A stretch of 19,072 nucleotides of DNA from the NCBI GenBank assembly GCA_029987025.1, contig DALTWQ010000018.1, positions 1-19,072 of the forward strand, given 5' to 3'. The DNA is from Methanocorpusculum sp. Its GTDB lineage: Archaea > Halobacteriota > Methanomicrobia > Methanomicrobiales > Methanocorpusculaceae. Shown here in pieces: positions 6,796-14,240 of the stretch. Numbering within the stretch: position 1 is the stretch's first letter; every line of letters begins with the position of its first letter. The notes beneath the pieces were generated by a model, which was not told where the DNA came from, did no database searches, and saw only the letters and a program-made list of their open reading frames with translations. The position numbers and the translations under genes are program-made.

Positions 6796-8334
6796 ATGGA
6801 AAAGAAACAAGTCTCTGACTACATGACGCATAATGTAGTTTCTGTTGATGCCGCAGAGCCCATAAGTGAAGTTATCCGGCTCATCAAAACAACGCATCAC
6901 GACGGGTTTCCGGTAACCCGCGGAGGTAAAATTGCCGGATATATAGCTGCCCGCGATATCATGGGAGAACACCCTGACCTCCCGGTCGGGCAGAGAATGT
7001 CACGGTGCCCTATTACTGCATCTCCTGATCTGACCGTGACAGAGGCGGCGCGGCGTATCTTCAGAACCGGTATTCAGAAGATGCCGGTTGTTGATAAAGA
7101 AGGAAAGGTACTTGGCATCATCTCTAATATTGATGTTATCCGCTCTCAGATTGAACGGGTAACGCCTGAAAAAGTCTTCAATTTTATGAAGACGTTAAAA
7201 TCACTTTATGGTGCTGATTCAACTCTTTCGCGCGAAAATGTGCCGGTAAAAGTTGTTCATCCGACACAGTCCTCGGTAAATCAGGAAGAACTTGACGGAA
7301 GAATGTATGAACTGCAGAACCATCTTGCAGAGCCGGTTATTGTCGTAAGAAGCGGGGACAGATATATTTTAGTTGACGGTCATCACCGCGCTGTTGCAGC
7401 TGACAGGCTGAAGCTTGAGTATCTTGACTCTTATGTCGTTACTCTGTCGCAGGATATGGAACTCGGCCTTGAAAAAACAGCAAAGACGATGGGTATTGTA
7501 ACGCTTGCCGATGTTAAAATCGACAAGTCGGCAGAACGTGCGATAGTGCATGCAACGCATCCGGGACTTATATCCACGGAGAAGAAAGTTGTTTCAGAGT
7601 ATATGACAAAGGAAGTCTATACGCTTGATGCTGCACAGACCGTTAAAGATGTGGTTGCTCTTATCCGCGAGTCGCATCATGACGGATTCCCGGTTTTATC
7701 CCGCGGAAAAGTTGTCGGTATGATTTCAGCCCGGGATGTTGTAGGTGCTGCAGCCTCTGCCCCAGTTGCTCCGCTGATGCGTCCCGTCATTCTGAAAGTG
7801 CAGGTAAATGATGCCATGACGGATGTTGCACGCAAAATGTTCCGGTTCTGTGTGGAAAAACTGCCGGTTGTCGATGATGACGGTATTTTTGTCGGCATTG
7901 TTTCGAATGCTGATATTATCCGTTCACAGATTGAACGCGTAACGCCTGAAAAGGTGTTTCAGTATATTGAGACAATCAGGAAACTTTACGGTCTCGATCC
8001 GCATTTATCCCGCGGAGAAGTGCCGGTTCGTGAACTTATTCCGACGCAGGACAAGGTCTATCTGGATGAACTTGACGGACGCACGTATGAGATTAACAAG
8101 GGGCTTGCCGAGCCGCTTATTGTCGTACACCGCAAAGACAAATATATTTTAGTTGACGGACATCACCGGGCTGTTGCGGCAAACAGGCTGCATCTTGCAT
8201 CGCTTGATGCATACATCATTGATGTGGACAGTGACGAAGAACTCGGCATCGAAAAGACGTCACGGTCGATGCGGCTGTGGAGTCTTGATGATGTAAAAAT
8301 TCTGAATGAATCGCGTCACTCGATTATTGAGTGA
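6796..8334 (+). CDS. Internally duplicated CBS-CBS-ParB/sulfiredoxin-like domain protein
   Basis: A 512-residue protein built from two copies of one module with a 260-residue period. Each copy has two CBS domains (about 6-58 and 64-118; again about 266-318 and 324-378), a connecting helix with SQIERVTPEKVF, then a ParB/Srx-like domain (about 150-250 and 410-510). The motif VDGHHRAVAA occurs at 193-202 and exactly 260 residues later at 453-462, where ParB has GERRxRA and sulfiredoxin GCHR, the phosphate/nucleotide-binding motif. CBS pairs bind adenine nucleotides and regulate attached domains. The ParB/Srx fold includes DNA-partition CTPases, sulfiredoxin and the ADP-dependent serine kinase SerK of Thermococcus. 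There is no ParB-type HTH, so a nucleotide-regulated enzyme is more likely than a partition protein. The substrate is unknown. It is monocistronic with a strong TATA box. Confidence 0.82.
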   Translation: MEKKQVSDYMTHNVVSVDAAEPISEVIRLIKTTHHDGFPVTRGGKIAGYIAARDIMGEHPDLPVGQRMSRCPITASPDLTVTEAARRIFRTGIQKMPVVDKEGKVLGIISNIDVIRSQIERVTPEKVFNFMKTLKSLYGADSTLSRENVPVKVVHPTQSSVNQEELDGRMYELQNHLAEPVIVVRSGDRYILVDGHHRAVAADRLKLEYLDSYVVTLSQDMELGLEKTAKTMGIVTLADVKIDKSAERAIVHATHPGLISTEKKVVSEYMTKEVYTLDAAQTVKDVVALIRESHHDGFPVLSRGKVVGMISARDVVGAAASAPVAPLMRPVILKVQVNDAMTDVARKMFRFCVEKLPVVDDDGIFVGIVSNADIIRSQIERVTPEKVFQYIETIRKLYGLDPHLSRGEVPVRELIPTQDKVYLDELDGRTYEINKGLAEPLIVVHRKDKYILVDGHHRAVAANRLHLASLDAYIIDVDSDEELGIEKTSRSMRLWSLDDVKILNESRHSIIE

Positions 8335-8352
8335 CGTGTGTCAATTCTTTTT
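8314..8352 (+). terminator. Terminator of the CBS/ParB-like gene
   Basis: CGTCACTC (8314-8321) and GAGTGACG (8329-8336) form a perfect 8-bp stem that contains the TGA stop codon, followed by six T at 8347-8352. It lies between convergent genes. Confidence 0.6.
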
Positions 8353-8364
8353 TAGTCAGTCTGT

Positions 8365-9240
8365 TCAATACGGGATTTCAAAATAATCCAGAACTTTTTT
8401 GAATCCGTCCTGCATATGAAGACAGGTGTCTCTTAGATACTCGGGTGTATGTTTCCATTCGGAAAGACCTCTGTAATAGAACATTTTTTCTCGGTCATCA
8501 ATAATAAACGGCACAATTCCGAAACGCAGACATTCTTTAAACATAATTAGTCGTCCGATACGCCCGTTTCCGTCCTGAAACGGATGAATACGCTCGAACC
8601 GGTAATGAAATTCCAGAAAATCATCAAAGGATATTGCTGTCTTTGCATTCCAGTCGTCAAGAAGTTCTTTAACTGCTGCCGGTGTCCCTGATGGAGATAC
8701 AGTTTCAATGCCGCCTACTTCATTCGGGAGTTTTTTGTACCCCCCTACAGCAAACCATGACCTCCTGCTGTCGCTTGTACCTGATTTAAGGGTTTTGTGC
8801 AGTTCAAAGATAAAATGTTCACTCAGTTTCCGGTTTGCATTGGAAATTACCATGTCAATACAGCGGAAGTGATTCATAGTTTCAATAATATCATCTGTGT
8901 CTTCTGCAGTTCCATCTATTGTGTGTGTTTCAAAGATGTAGCGCGTCTGGTCATGCGACAGTCTGCTTCCTTCGATATGGTTGGAGTTGTAGGTTAAATC
9001 AATCTGAATCCGGTGATAAATTCCGCCCTTTAATCCGCTTTTCTTTTCTTCCCTGAGGCGCTGAAGGAGGATATTTGTTTTCTTTGCCGGAGCTTCCGGT
9101 TTTACTGCATCTTCGGGTATTTTCCAGCATTTTCCGATAAGAACCGCTCCTGCTATTTTTCCTTTGGAACAGAGATTTCTAATCCCCCGTTCTGAAAGGT
9201 TCCATCTATCAGCAGTTTCTTTTGATGAATAATATTTCAT
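8365..9240 (-). CDS. Fic family protein with N-terminal excisionase-like HTH
   Basis: A 291-residue protein counted from ATG 9240. The catalytic Fic motif HPFQDGNGRIGR (219-230) is intact, so AMP or another nucleotide phosphate transfer from ATP to a protein hydroxyl is expected. The segment SNHIEG (86-91) fits the [S/T]xxxE[G/N] inhibitory motif placed before the Fic core, as in class II Fic proteins that restrain themselves. Residues about 3-47 (YYSSKETADRWNLSERGIRN...) resemble a MerR/excisionase-type winged HTH, so the protein may bind DNA. ATG 9240 is preferred over ATG 9255 because AGGA lies seven bases before it and a TATA-like element near 9277 predicts a start near 9252. An inverted repeat overlaps that promoter. 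No separate antitoxin gene is seen. Confidence 0.88.
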   Translation of the reverse strand: MKYYSSKETADRWNLSERGIRNLCSKGKIAGAVLIGKCWKIPEDAVKPEAPAKKTNILLQRLREEKKSGLKGGIYHRIQIDLTYNSNHIEGSRLSHDQTRYIFETHTIDGTAEDTDDIIETMNHFRCIDMVISNANRKLSEHFIFELHKTLKSGTSDSRRSWFAVGGYKKLPNEVGGIETVSPSGTPAAVKELLDDWNAKTAISFDDFLEFHYRFERIHPFQDGNGRIGRLIMFKECLRFGIVPFIIDDREKMFYYRGLSEWKHTPEYLRDTCLHMQDGFKKVLDYFEIPY

Positions 9241-9262
9241 ATAGAATTCCTGCATAGTATTC

Positions 9263-9310
9263 TACCGGCACGAAAATAAAGATTTTCATCTGTTCATTTT
9301 TGTGCCGGTA
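9263..9310. promoter_or_regulatory. 15-bp inverted repeat over the fic promoter, candidate operator
   Basis: TACCGGCACGAAAAT (9263-9277) is complementary to ATTTTTGTGCCGGTA (9296-9310) with one mismatch and an 18-base spacer. The left arm overlaps the TATA-like AT-rich stretch of the fic gene. No T-run follows on either strand, so an operator, perhaps for the protein's own HTH domain, fits better than a terminator. Confidence 0.5.
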
Positions 9311-9334
9311 CCCGGTGAAAAAAATTGAAGTTGT

Positions 9335-10003
9335 CTATTCTTTAAAGAGTTCTTTCCCGTCAGCGCGTTTTGATGATGCCGCCGGTGACCGTTTTTTGTG
9401 CAGAACCTCATTTACATGGATTCTTCTCCAGAGGTTTTCTCCGTCTTCAATTATGGAACACGCATCGCCTTCCTCAAGCCATGATGTGTCAGTCTCTTTC
9501 GTTGTTACGAAAACAAACTGCACCTGCCGCTCAATACCTGCTGCGTCAAGAAATTTCTTTAAAAGAATTTTTTTATCAGCTGCTTCTTTTGCAAGAGCCG
9601 CTGTGTCGGCATGGAGTGTTACCTCGCCGAACACAAGCGTATTATCAGAACAGCTTACCAGAAAATCAACCTCTGCTGCAGCACGGCCGTCAACTCTGAA
9701 CTGAATCTCTCCGGTTCTTGAATACCAGAGACCGTCCTTTGAAAACCGGTCGAAGGGGGCATACTCAGCATCATTGAGTTTTGCCGCGATACGAAAGACT
9801 TCGTCTGATGTTTCTCCTTCGGTAAGCAGAATCTCATAAACAAGCGCTTCAAAGAATTTGCCGGAAGCTGTGCGGTGTTCCGGAGAATTTTCTGAAAAAA
9901 GAGCGGTTCGTAAGGGTTTTGAAAGATGAACCGCTGCACGCCGGATTTCACCTGCGGATATTTCCGCAGAAGAAATCAGACGTGCGATATCTGCTGCAGA
10001 CAT
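9335..10003 (-). CDS. Hypothetical protein, possible PD-(D/E)XK nuclease-like fold
   Basis: A 222-residue soluble protein whose ATG follows the gltX TAA with no gap, so it is co-transcribed with, and translationally coupled to, gltX. The N-terminal 50 residues are helical. Then come FFEALVYEIL (50-59) with Glu53, a charged middle, and AEVDFLVSCSDNTLVFGEVTLHAD (110-133). The pattern helix-Glu, then Asp113 on a strand, then Glu127 in GEV on the next strand resembles the core of PD-(D/E)XK enzymes, but Thr129 stands where the usual lysine would be. Lysines at 144-150 could take its place. The C-terminus is basic and disordered. The nuclease assignment is an inference from pattern only; it may be inactive or something else. 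Confidence 0.6.
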   Translation of the reverse strand: MSAADIARLISSAEISAGEIRRAAVHLSKPLRTALFSENSPEHRTASGKFFEALVYEILLTEGETSDEVFRIAAKLNDAEYAPFDRFSKDGLWYSRTGEIQFRVDGRAAAEVDFLVSCSDNTLVFGEVTLHADTAALAKEAADKKILLKKFLDAAGIERQVQFVFVTTKETDTSWLEEGDACSIIEDGENLWRRIHVNEVLHKKRSPAASSKRADGKELFKE

Positions 10004-11689
10004 TTAGCGGTGAGTAAAGTAAGCGACCGCTTTTCCGTCTTTTGTGCTGTCAATCTTTGCAAATCCGATACGCTCAAACTGAATGATACGTCCTTCGTAG
10101 CCGAGAACATCAGGTTCTGCAAATCCTTCCATAACACCTTCAGGGGTCAGAAGTGAGCAGGGGAGTGTTGTCTCTGCCGGGAGCCACTGAATAATGGGAG
10201 CTTTTTCGCGTCTGGCATCTGCAAGAGAATCGCCGGCGTACTCTGCGGATTTACCGTCAGCAGAGATTCTGATGTTGAATAAATCCTTTAATCTGAGCAG
10301 TTTTCCGGGTGCAATTTCCTTCTGCGGAATCAGAATCTTTCCGGTGAACTTTAAGAGACGCTCGCCGCGCTCGGGTTTGTTCGGGTACTTCGGTGCGTGT
10401 GCTTCGGTTTCCGGTGCGCCGGAGACGGTAATTTCCGCCGGTTCCGGAACAAAGAAGTAGCGGTCTGCATCTGCGTCGATGACTGCCTTGTTTGCGGCAA
10501 AGAGATTCTCCCATGAAAATGAGATATCTGTATCTCCCATGCCGATATCGACAACAGAAGCGCGGACTGCTTCCGGCTGAATGCCGCGGCGTGCTAATGC
10601 GCGAAGGGTTCCTAAGTGAATATCATCCCATCCGGTGTAGATGCCTTCGTTGATACCTTTTCTCATACCTGAGGTGGAAAGTTCAAGACCGTCAATAGAC
10701 ATTCTGCCGTAGTGATAGAAGTGCGGCATTTTCCAGCCGAAGTATTTGTAGATGTATTCCTGGCGTCTGGTATTTGCAATGTGGTCCTTTCCTCTGATGA
10801 CGTGCGTCATGCCGAGTAAATGGTCATCGATGGTGACTGAGAAGTTCATCAGCGGGTAGACAAAGATTTCCGGTTTTCTCGGGTGCTTTGTGCTCTTTAA
10901 CACACGCATTGCAGCGAAATCACGGACAGCCGGGTCAGGGTGGGTGATATCGGTTTTTACCCGCATGGTAATTTCGCCTTCATTGTATTTTCCAGCCAGC
11001 ATATCCTCGAAGCGCTTTACGTGCTCTTCAACAGGTAAATCTCTGCATGGACATGCCTGTTTTTTGAGTTTTAACTGCTTGAACTCTTCGTTGTCGCAGG
11101 TACACATGTATGCGCCGCCGAGTTTGATTAGCTGACGTGCGTAGTCATAGTAGATATCGAATCTGTCGGACTGATAGACAACATCGGTAACCCCGATACC
11201 AAGCCACTTCAGGTCTTCGATAACCATGTCGTATGCTTCGGGGTCAACACGCTTCGGGTCGGTATCTTCAACACGGTAGTAGAATTTGCCGCCGTATTTT
11301 TTCACATAGTAGTCGTTTAAGACTGATGCGCGTGCATGACCTAAGTGGAGCGGTCCGGACGGGTTTGGTGCAAAGCGCATGACAACGCCGCCTTCTGCTT
11401 CGGGAAGTGCCGGAAGTTCGTGAACACGCTCTTTTTTCTCGTGCATCTTTCCGATTGCATCAGGGTTTAAGCGGTTGAGTTCTGCCTCACGTGCTTCAGG
11501 AGATAATGCTTCTACTTTTGCAAGAACTGCAGGAAGCATGGTGTTGATTTCTTTTGCCTGACTTCGCAGTTCCGGGTGTGTTCCCATAACCATTCCCAGA
11601 ATTGCTCCGGCACGCGGAACTGCTTTGTGCTTTACCGCGTTTTCGAGTGCCAGAATATATATGTCGTTTTCGAGACTGCTGTCTGCCAT
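10004..11689 (-). CDS. gltX: Glutamyl-tRNA synthetase, archaeal type
   Basis: A 561-residue class I synthetase that attaches glutamate to tRNA-Glu. In archaea the enzyme is generally non-discriminating and also charges tRNA-Gln for amidation by GatDE. An archaeal/eukaryotic N-terminal helical region (1-95) is followed by the Rossmann fold with the HIGH-type motif PNPSGPLHLGHARA (108-121), VEDTDPKRVDP (140-150), a C-x-C...C-x-C zinc knuckle (Cys196, 198, 213, 215), VIRGKDHIANTRRQEYI (297-313) and GTLRALARRGIQPEAVR (360-376). The C-terminal beta-barrel anticodon-binding part ends at YFTHR. The KMSKS region reads LSTSGMRKG (337-345), with Gly where a Lys might be expected. A TATA-like element lies upstream at 11721-11730. 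It heads a unit with the abutting downstream gene. Confidence 0.95.
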   Translation of the reverse strand: MADSSLENDIYILALENAVKHKAVPRAGAILGMVMGTHPELRSQAKEINTMLPAVLAKVEALSPEAREAELNRLNPDAIGKMHEKKERVHELPALPEAEGGVVMRFAPNPSGPLHLGHARASVLNDYYVKKYGGKFYYRVEDTDPKRVDPEAYDMVIEDLKWLGIGVTDVVYQSDRFDIYYDYARQLIKLGGAYMCTCDNEEFKQLKLKKQACPCRDLPVEEHVKRFEDMLAGKYNEGEITMRVKTDITHPDPAVRDFAAMRVLKSTKHPRKPEIFVYPLMNFSVTIDDHLLGMTHVIRGKDHIANTRRQEYIYKYFGWKMPHFYHYGRMSIDGLELSTSGMRKGINEGIYTGWDDIHLGTLRALARRGIQPEAVRASVVDIGMGDTDISFSWENLFAANKAVIDADADRYFFVPEPAEITVSGAPETEAHAPKYPNKPERGERLLKFTGKILIPQKEIAPGKLLRLKDLFNIRISADGKSAEYAGDSLADARREKAPIIQWLPAETTLPCSLLTPEGVMEGFAEPDVLGYEGRIIQFERIGFAKIDSTKDGKAVAYFTHR

Positions 11690-11720
11690 AAACCGGGTAT
11701 AGTATTGGTTGGTGATGATG

Positions 11721-11730
11721 TTTAATATAT
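11721..11730 (-). promoter_or_regulatory. TATA box of gltX
   Basis: On the minus strand this reads ATATATTAAA, about 36 bases before the gltX ATG. It would give a leader of roughly 10-15 bases. Confidence 0.45.
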
Positions 11731-11769
11731 CGGCCTGCCTGCTTTTTGATGGCTTAAGTACAGGGTATG

Positions 11770-12615
11770 TTATTTTTCTGCGCTTTCACATTGAAGCGCT
11801 TTTTTCTTTTCCGCACGTTCGGTAAGTTTCCGGATAAGTTTGTTCCAGAAGAAAGCAATCAGAAGAATAACTCCGACAATAACAACACCTTCAAGAATCG
11901 CAAGAGCCGGATTAATTTCCCACAGCTGTATCAGAGACTGTATGCCGAAAGCAACAGTAAGGCAGGATAAGATGCTTCCGAAGGTGACAAGGCCTACTGT
12001 CTGAAGCGGACGGTAGTTAAGAATTCTTGCAATAATCGAGGTGGTCATTGCCCCGGAACCCTGCAGCGGAATATACATGAAGATAAGAAGTCCTGCACTG
12101 GAGAGGTTTTCAACCCATTTCTTTTTCTTAAGCACATTATCTGCTCCGCGCATAATCCAGCGGAACCATTGACCCACAATGGGAATTTTGAGGAGAAGAT
12201 CAAAGTTCAGAGAGATAAAGAGAGCTACCAGAAGGTCGAGTACAACAATTCCTACAACTACTGTCCAAAGCGGGTAGCCGCTTACAGCTGTACCTGCCGG
12301 AATTGATGTGACTGCAGAAATCAGCCCTATAACAGCCTCTCCGCCTATCAAAGCTGCCGGGATGATGGTCTCTTTTCCAAACGGCGGGACTAAGTATGCA
12401 ATCATCAGGCCGGCAAACACAATAAACTCCGGACTGACCATGCTTCCTTCTGCCGGAGGAAAGACAAACCAGAAGAACAGAAACAGCAGTGCGCCTAAAA
12501 ATATAGGGCCTAACAGGAACAGCACACGCTTTATAATCAGCAGTGCCCATTCTTTTCCGCTGCGCTCAACGTGCGCATCGAAAACATCCGGCTCTGACTG
12601 AGGTTCTTCTGTCAT
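11770..12615 (-). CDS. Small multidrug export family membrane protein (PF06695-like)
   Basis: A 281-residue membrane protein. The N-terminal 20 residues are acidic and cytoplasmic. About five or six hydrophobic segments follow (about 27-52, 64-92, 95-110, 117-137, 175-225, 237-257), ending in a basic tail (KLIRKLTERAEKKK). Family-typical segments are VPPFGKETIIPAALIGGE (76-93) and the glycine-rich YIPLQGSGAMTTSIIARIL (181-199). The family name derives from a proposed small-molecule export role; the true substrate is not established. It is transcribed divergently from the TIM-barrel gene, with a TATA box at 12641-12650 that predicts an almost leaderless message. Confidence 0.82.
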   Translation of the reverse strand: MTEEPQSEPDVFDAHVERSGKEWALLIIKRVLFLLGPIFLGALLFLFFWFVFPPAEGSMVSPEFIVFAGLMIAYLVPPFGKETIIPAALIGGEAVIGLISAVTSIPAGTAVSGYPLWTVVVGIVVLDLLVALFISLNFDLLLKIPIVGQWFRWIMRGADNVLKKKKWVENLSSAGLLIFMYIPLQGSGAMTTSIIARILNYRPLQTVGLVTFGSILSCLTVAFGIQSLIQLWEINPALAILEGVVIVGVILLIAFFWNKLIRKLTERAEKKKALQCESAEK

Positions 12616-12640
12616 TTCTCTATATTATTTCGTGCACACT

Positions 12641-12650
12641 GCATATATTC
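12641..12650. promoter_or_regulatory. TATA box in the divergent region between the export and TIM-barrel genes
   Basis: GCATATATTC on the plus strand is nearly symmetric. On the minus strand it predicts a start near 12621, six bases before the ATG at 12615. On the plus strand it would start near 12671, 48 bases before ATG 12719. The minus-strand use is the better supported. Confidence 0.4.
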
Positions 12651-12718
12651 TTGCGGTAATGATTCTGTTTTATTCAGCGGGAATCCTCATTATCTCTCAG
12701 AGCGAATACTACAGCAGT

Positions 12719-13450
12719 ATGCCTTCGCTGAATGTTTCCATATCTACACATTGTTTAAACACGCTTCCTCTTGCTGATGCGCTGGAAAAACTTATTTCCC
12801 ATACATCAGCAGTTGAGGTAATGAATGATGGTCTGCATTACACGCAGGATGCATCGCTTCTTTCCGCTTTTTCGTACGAATATACCATCCACGCACCTGC
12901 CAGAAGCGTAAACATTGCATCAGTACTTGAACCAATCCGCCGCGCATCTGTTGAACTTGTGACAGAGAGCATATCTCTTGCGGCAGAATGCGGCGCAAAG
13001 CGTGTGGTGTTTCATCCCGGGTATTTCACCTTCAAAGAAGAGTATGGAAAAGCAGTTTCTGCTCTGCAGAAATCACTTGCGGAGATTCATGCTGTTTCTG
13101 AAGAAACTGGTATTCCCTGCTGTGTTGAAAATATGGGTAACTGGGGATACTTCTTCCTGCAGAAAGCAGAAGATATCTCACTTGTTTCGGGAACTGATTT
13201 CTGTCTTGATATCGGACATGCGCATGAATGCGGCACACTTTCTGAATTCCTTGAGGTTCCTTTTGTGCAGATTCATGTGCATGACAACGACGGAACATCT
13301 GATACGCATCTCGCGCTTGGAAAAGGAACCATAGATATCGCCGCTGTTGTAGAAGCAGTCCGGAGAAATAAGATTGTATCTCCAATTGCTGAATGTGCGA
13401 CACTCGACGATGCTCTTGCGACGAAACGGATTCTGGAAAATCTTCTCTGA
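12719..13450 (+). CDS. TIM-barrel sugar phosphate isomerase/epimerase (AP endonuclease 2 superfamily)
   Basis: A 243-residue protein counted from ATG 12719. The frame is open further upstream, but those residues are hydrophobic and unlike the family, whose members begin with a short strand such as LNVSIST (4-10). Barrel motifs in order: VEVMNDG (32-38), IHAP (57-60), VVFHPG (96-101), the metal ligand Glu137 in CVENMGNWG (135-143), DIGHAH (164-169), QIHVHDND (184-191), DTHLALGKG (195-203) and AEC (224-226). These supply the His/Glu/Asp set that usually binds two or three divalent metals. The family includes endonuclease IV, xylose isomerase-like enzymes and inositol catabolism enzymes. The short length and the HDNDG...DTHLALGKG segment suggest a sugar isomerase or an uncharacterised archaeal branch. 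The exact substrate is unknown. Confidence 0.85.
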   Translation: MPSLNVSISTHCLNTLPLADALEKLISHTSAVEVMNDGLHYTQDASLLSAFSYEYTIHAPARSVNIASVLEPIRRASVELVTESISLAAECGAKRVVFHPGYFTFKEEYGKAVSALQKSLAEIHAVSEETGIPCCVENMGNWGYFFLQKAEDISLVSGTDFCLDIGHAHECGTLSEFLEVPFVQIHVHDNDGTSDTHLALGKGTIDIAAVVEAVRRNKIVSPIAECATLDDALATKRILENLL

Positions 13451-13458
13451 ATTTGCAG

Positions 13459-13477
13459 TAAATCTCTGGGAGATTTA
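13459..13477. other. Perfect 8-bp hairpin between the TIM-barrel gene and the smc operon
   Basis: TAAATCTC-TGG-GAGATTTA starts eight bases after the stop codon of the TIM-barrel gene. No T-run follows, so it is a weak terminator candidate; it may instead be an operator or mRNA processing site upstream of the smc operon. Confidence 0.4.
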
Positions 13478-13528
13478 TGGTATGAATTAAAAACACTTAT
13501 CTCCTTTGAATAGAATAGATATATACTA

Positions 13529-14224
13529 ATGAATACCCGTATGCAATTCCTGGAACATGAACTCGCTCTTAATGAGCGCAGTCAGCAGCAGAAGGCCGTT
13601 GCTCAGGAAGTAGCTGTGCAGACATCTGCAGCAGATTCTGAAAACTTTATTCGTCTTGAACACAAGGTTCAGGAACTTGAGGCGATGGTAAACGGCATCA
13701 CCGAAGAACTTCTTGACCTTAAGACAATAACCCGCAAATTAGCATCCATTATCGAAAAGTTGGGAAGTGCAGGGCCTGCACCGTCAGCCCCGTCCCGGTC
13801 TGCTGTCCGCCGTCCGGTTCCGGAAACATCAGGTGAAAATGTTCCGTCTCCTGCTGTAGGCAGAGCTGCAATACAGGCACAGCTTCCAACCCGCGCTCCT
13901 CAGGATGCTGCTGCAGCGCCGTCTCCGGCTCAGTCTGTACCGCAGCAGGCGGAACCTGCGCCGGCACCGGTTCAGCCGCAGAAGGCTTCCGAGTCTGCCC
14001 TCCCGGAAGATGATGCAGAACAGACCCCTGCAAAATCAGGTGAGTTTGAATATGTTATGCAGCCTGACGGAACTATTCTGAAACGTCCGAAAAAAACCTC
14101 AGGAAATGTTATCATCGCAGGAACCGGTTTCGGAAAAGGCCGTATCTCCCGTTCTTCTGCAATCCGTGCAGAATCCAGTGCGGTTATTGAAGCAGATGAA
14201 GATGACACAGTAGAGATTCAATAA
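13529..14224 (+). CDS. Coiled-coil, Pro/Ala-rich protein of unknown function in the smc operon
   Basis: A 231-residue protein. Residues about 1-80 are predicted coiled coil (LEHELALNERSQQQ..., KVQELEAMVNGITEELLDL). Residues about 81-165 are rich in Pro, Ala and Gln and probably disordered. The C-terminal part has a conserved-looking core, FEYVMQPDGTILKRPKK (about 173-189) and VIIAGTGFGKGRISRSS (194-210), and ends in an acidic tail. It ends 16 bases before smc, so it is very likely co-transcribed with smc and scpA. No P-loop, membrane helix or known domain is seen. A role as an accessory or localisation factor for SMC-ScpA is inferred from context only. The start at ATG 13529 has no Shine-Dalgarno site; a TATA-like GATATATAC lies immediately upstream and would place transcription inside the frame, so the true start is uncertain. 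Confidence 0.72.
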   Translation: MNTRMQFLEHELALNERSQQQKAVAQEVAVQTSAADSENFIRLEHKVQELEAMVNGITEELLDLKTITRKLASIIEKLGSAGPAPSAPSRSAVRRPVPETSGENVPSPAVGRAAIQAQLPTRAPQDAAAAPSPAQSVPQQAEPAPAPVQPQKASESALPEDDAEQTPAKSGEFEYVMQPDGTILKRPKKTSGNVIIAGTGFGKGRISRSSAIRAESSAVIEADEDDTVEIQ

Positions 14225-14229
14225 ATCCC

Positions 14230-14233
14230 GGAG
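14230..14233 (+). promoter_or_regulatory. Ribosome binding site that supports the TTG start of smc
   Basis: GGAG lies seven bases before TTG 14241. The next residues (HIVQVEIDNFKSF) match the conserved SMC N-terminus, so a TTG start is well supported. Confidence 0.7.
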
Positions 14234-14240
14234 TACTGCA

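Noticed and set aside
6796..8334. A ParB chromosome partition protein
   Set aside because: No HTH DNA-binding domain and no ParB GERRxRA motif are present; the motif is DGHHR and the protein is fused to CBS pairs, and no parA is nearby.
9241..9255. ATG 9255 as the start of the Fic protein
   Set aside because: The TATA-based start near 9252 would leave it out of the message, and the AGGA site fits ATG 9240. It cannot be fully excluded.
9263..9310. Terminator for the gltX-nuclease-like transcript
   Set aside because: The inverted repeat is not followed by a T-run on the minus strand, and it overlaps the fic promoter.
9300..9704. Plus-strand frame of 134 codons opposite the nuclease-like gene
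   Set aside because: Its Ser/Phe-rich composition is typical of an antisense shadow, while the minus-strand frame is joined to gltX without a gap.
12632..12718. N-terminal extension of the TIM-barrel protein from ATG 12632, which looks like a signal or membrane segment
   Set aside because: Family members begin at the first barrel strand, the extension covers the divergent promoter, and ATG 12719 directly precedes the conserved start.
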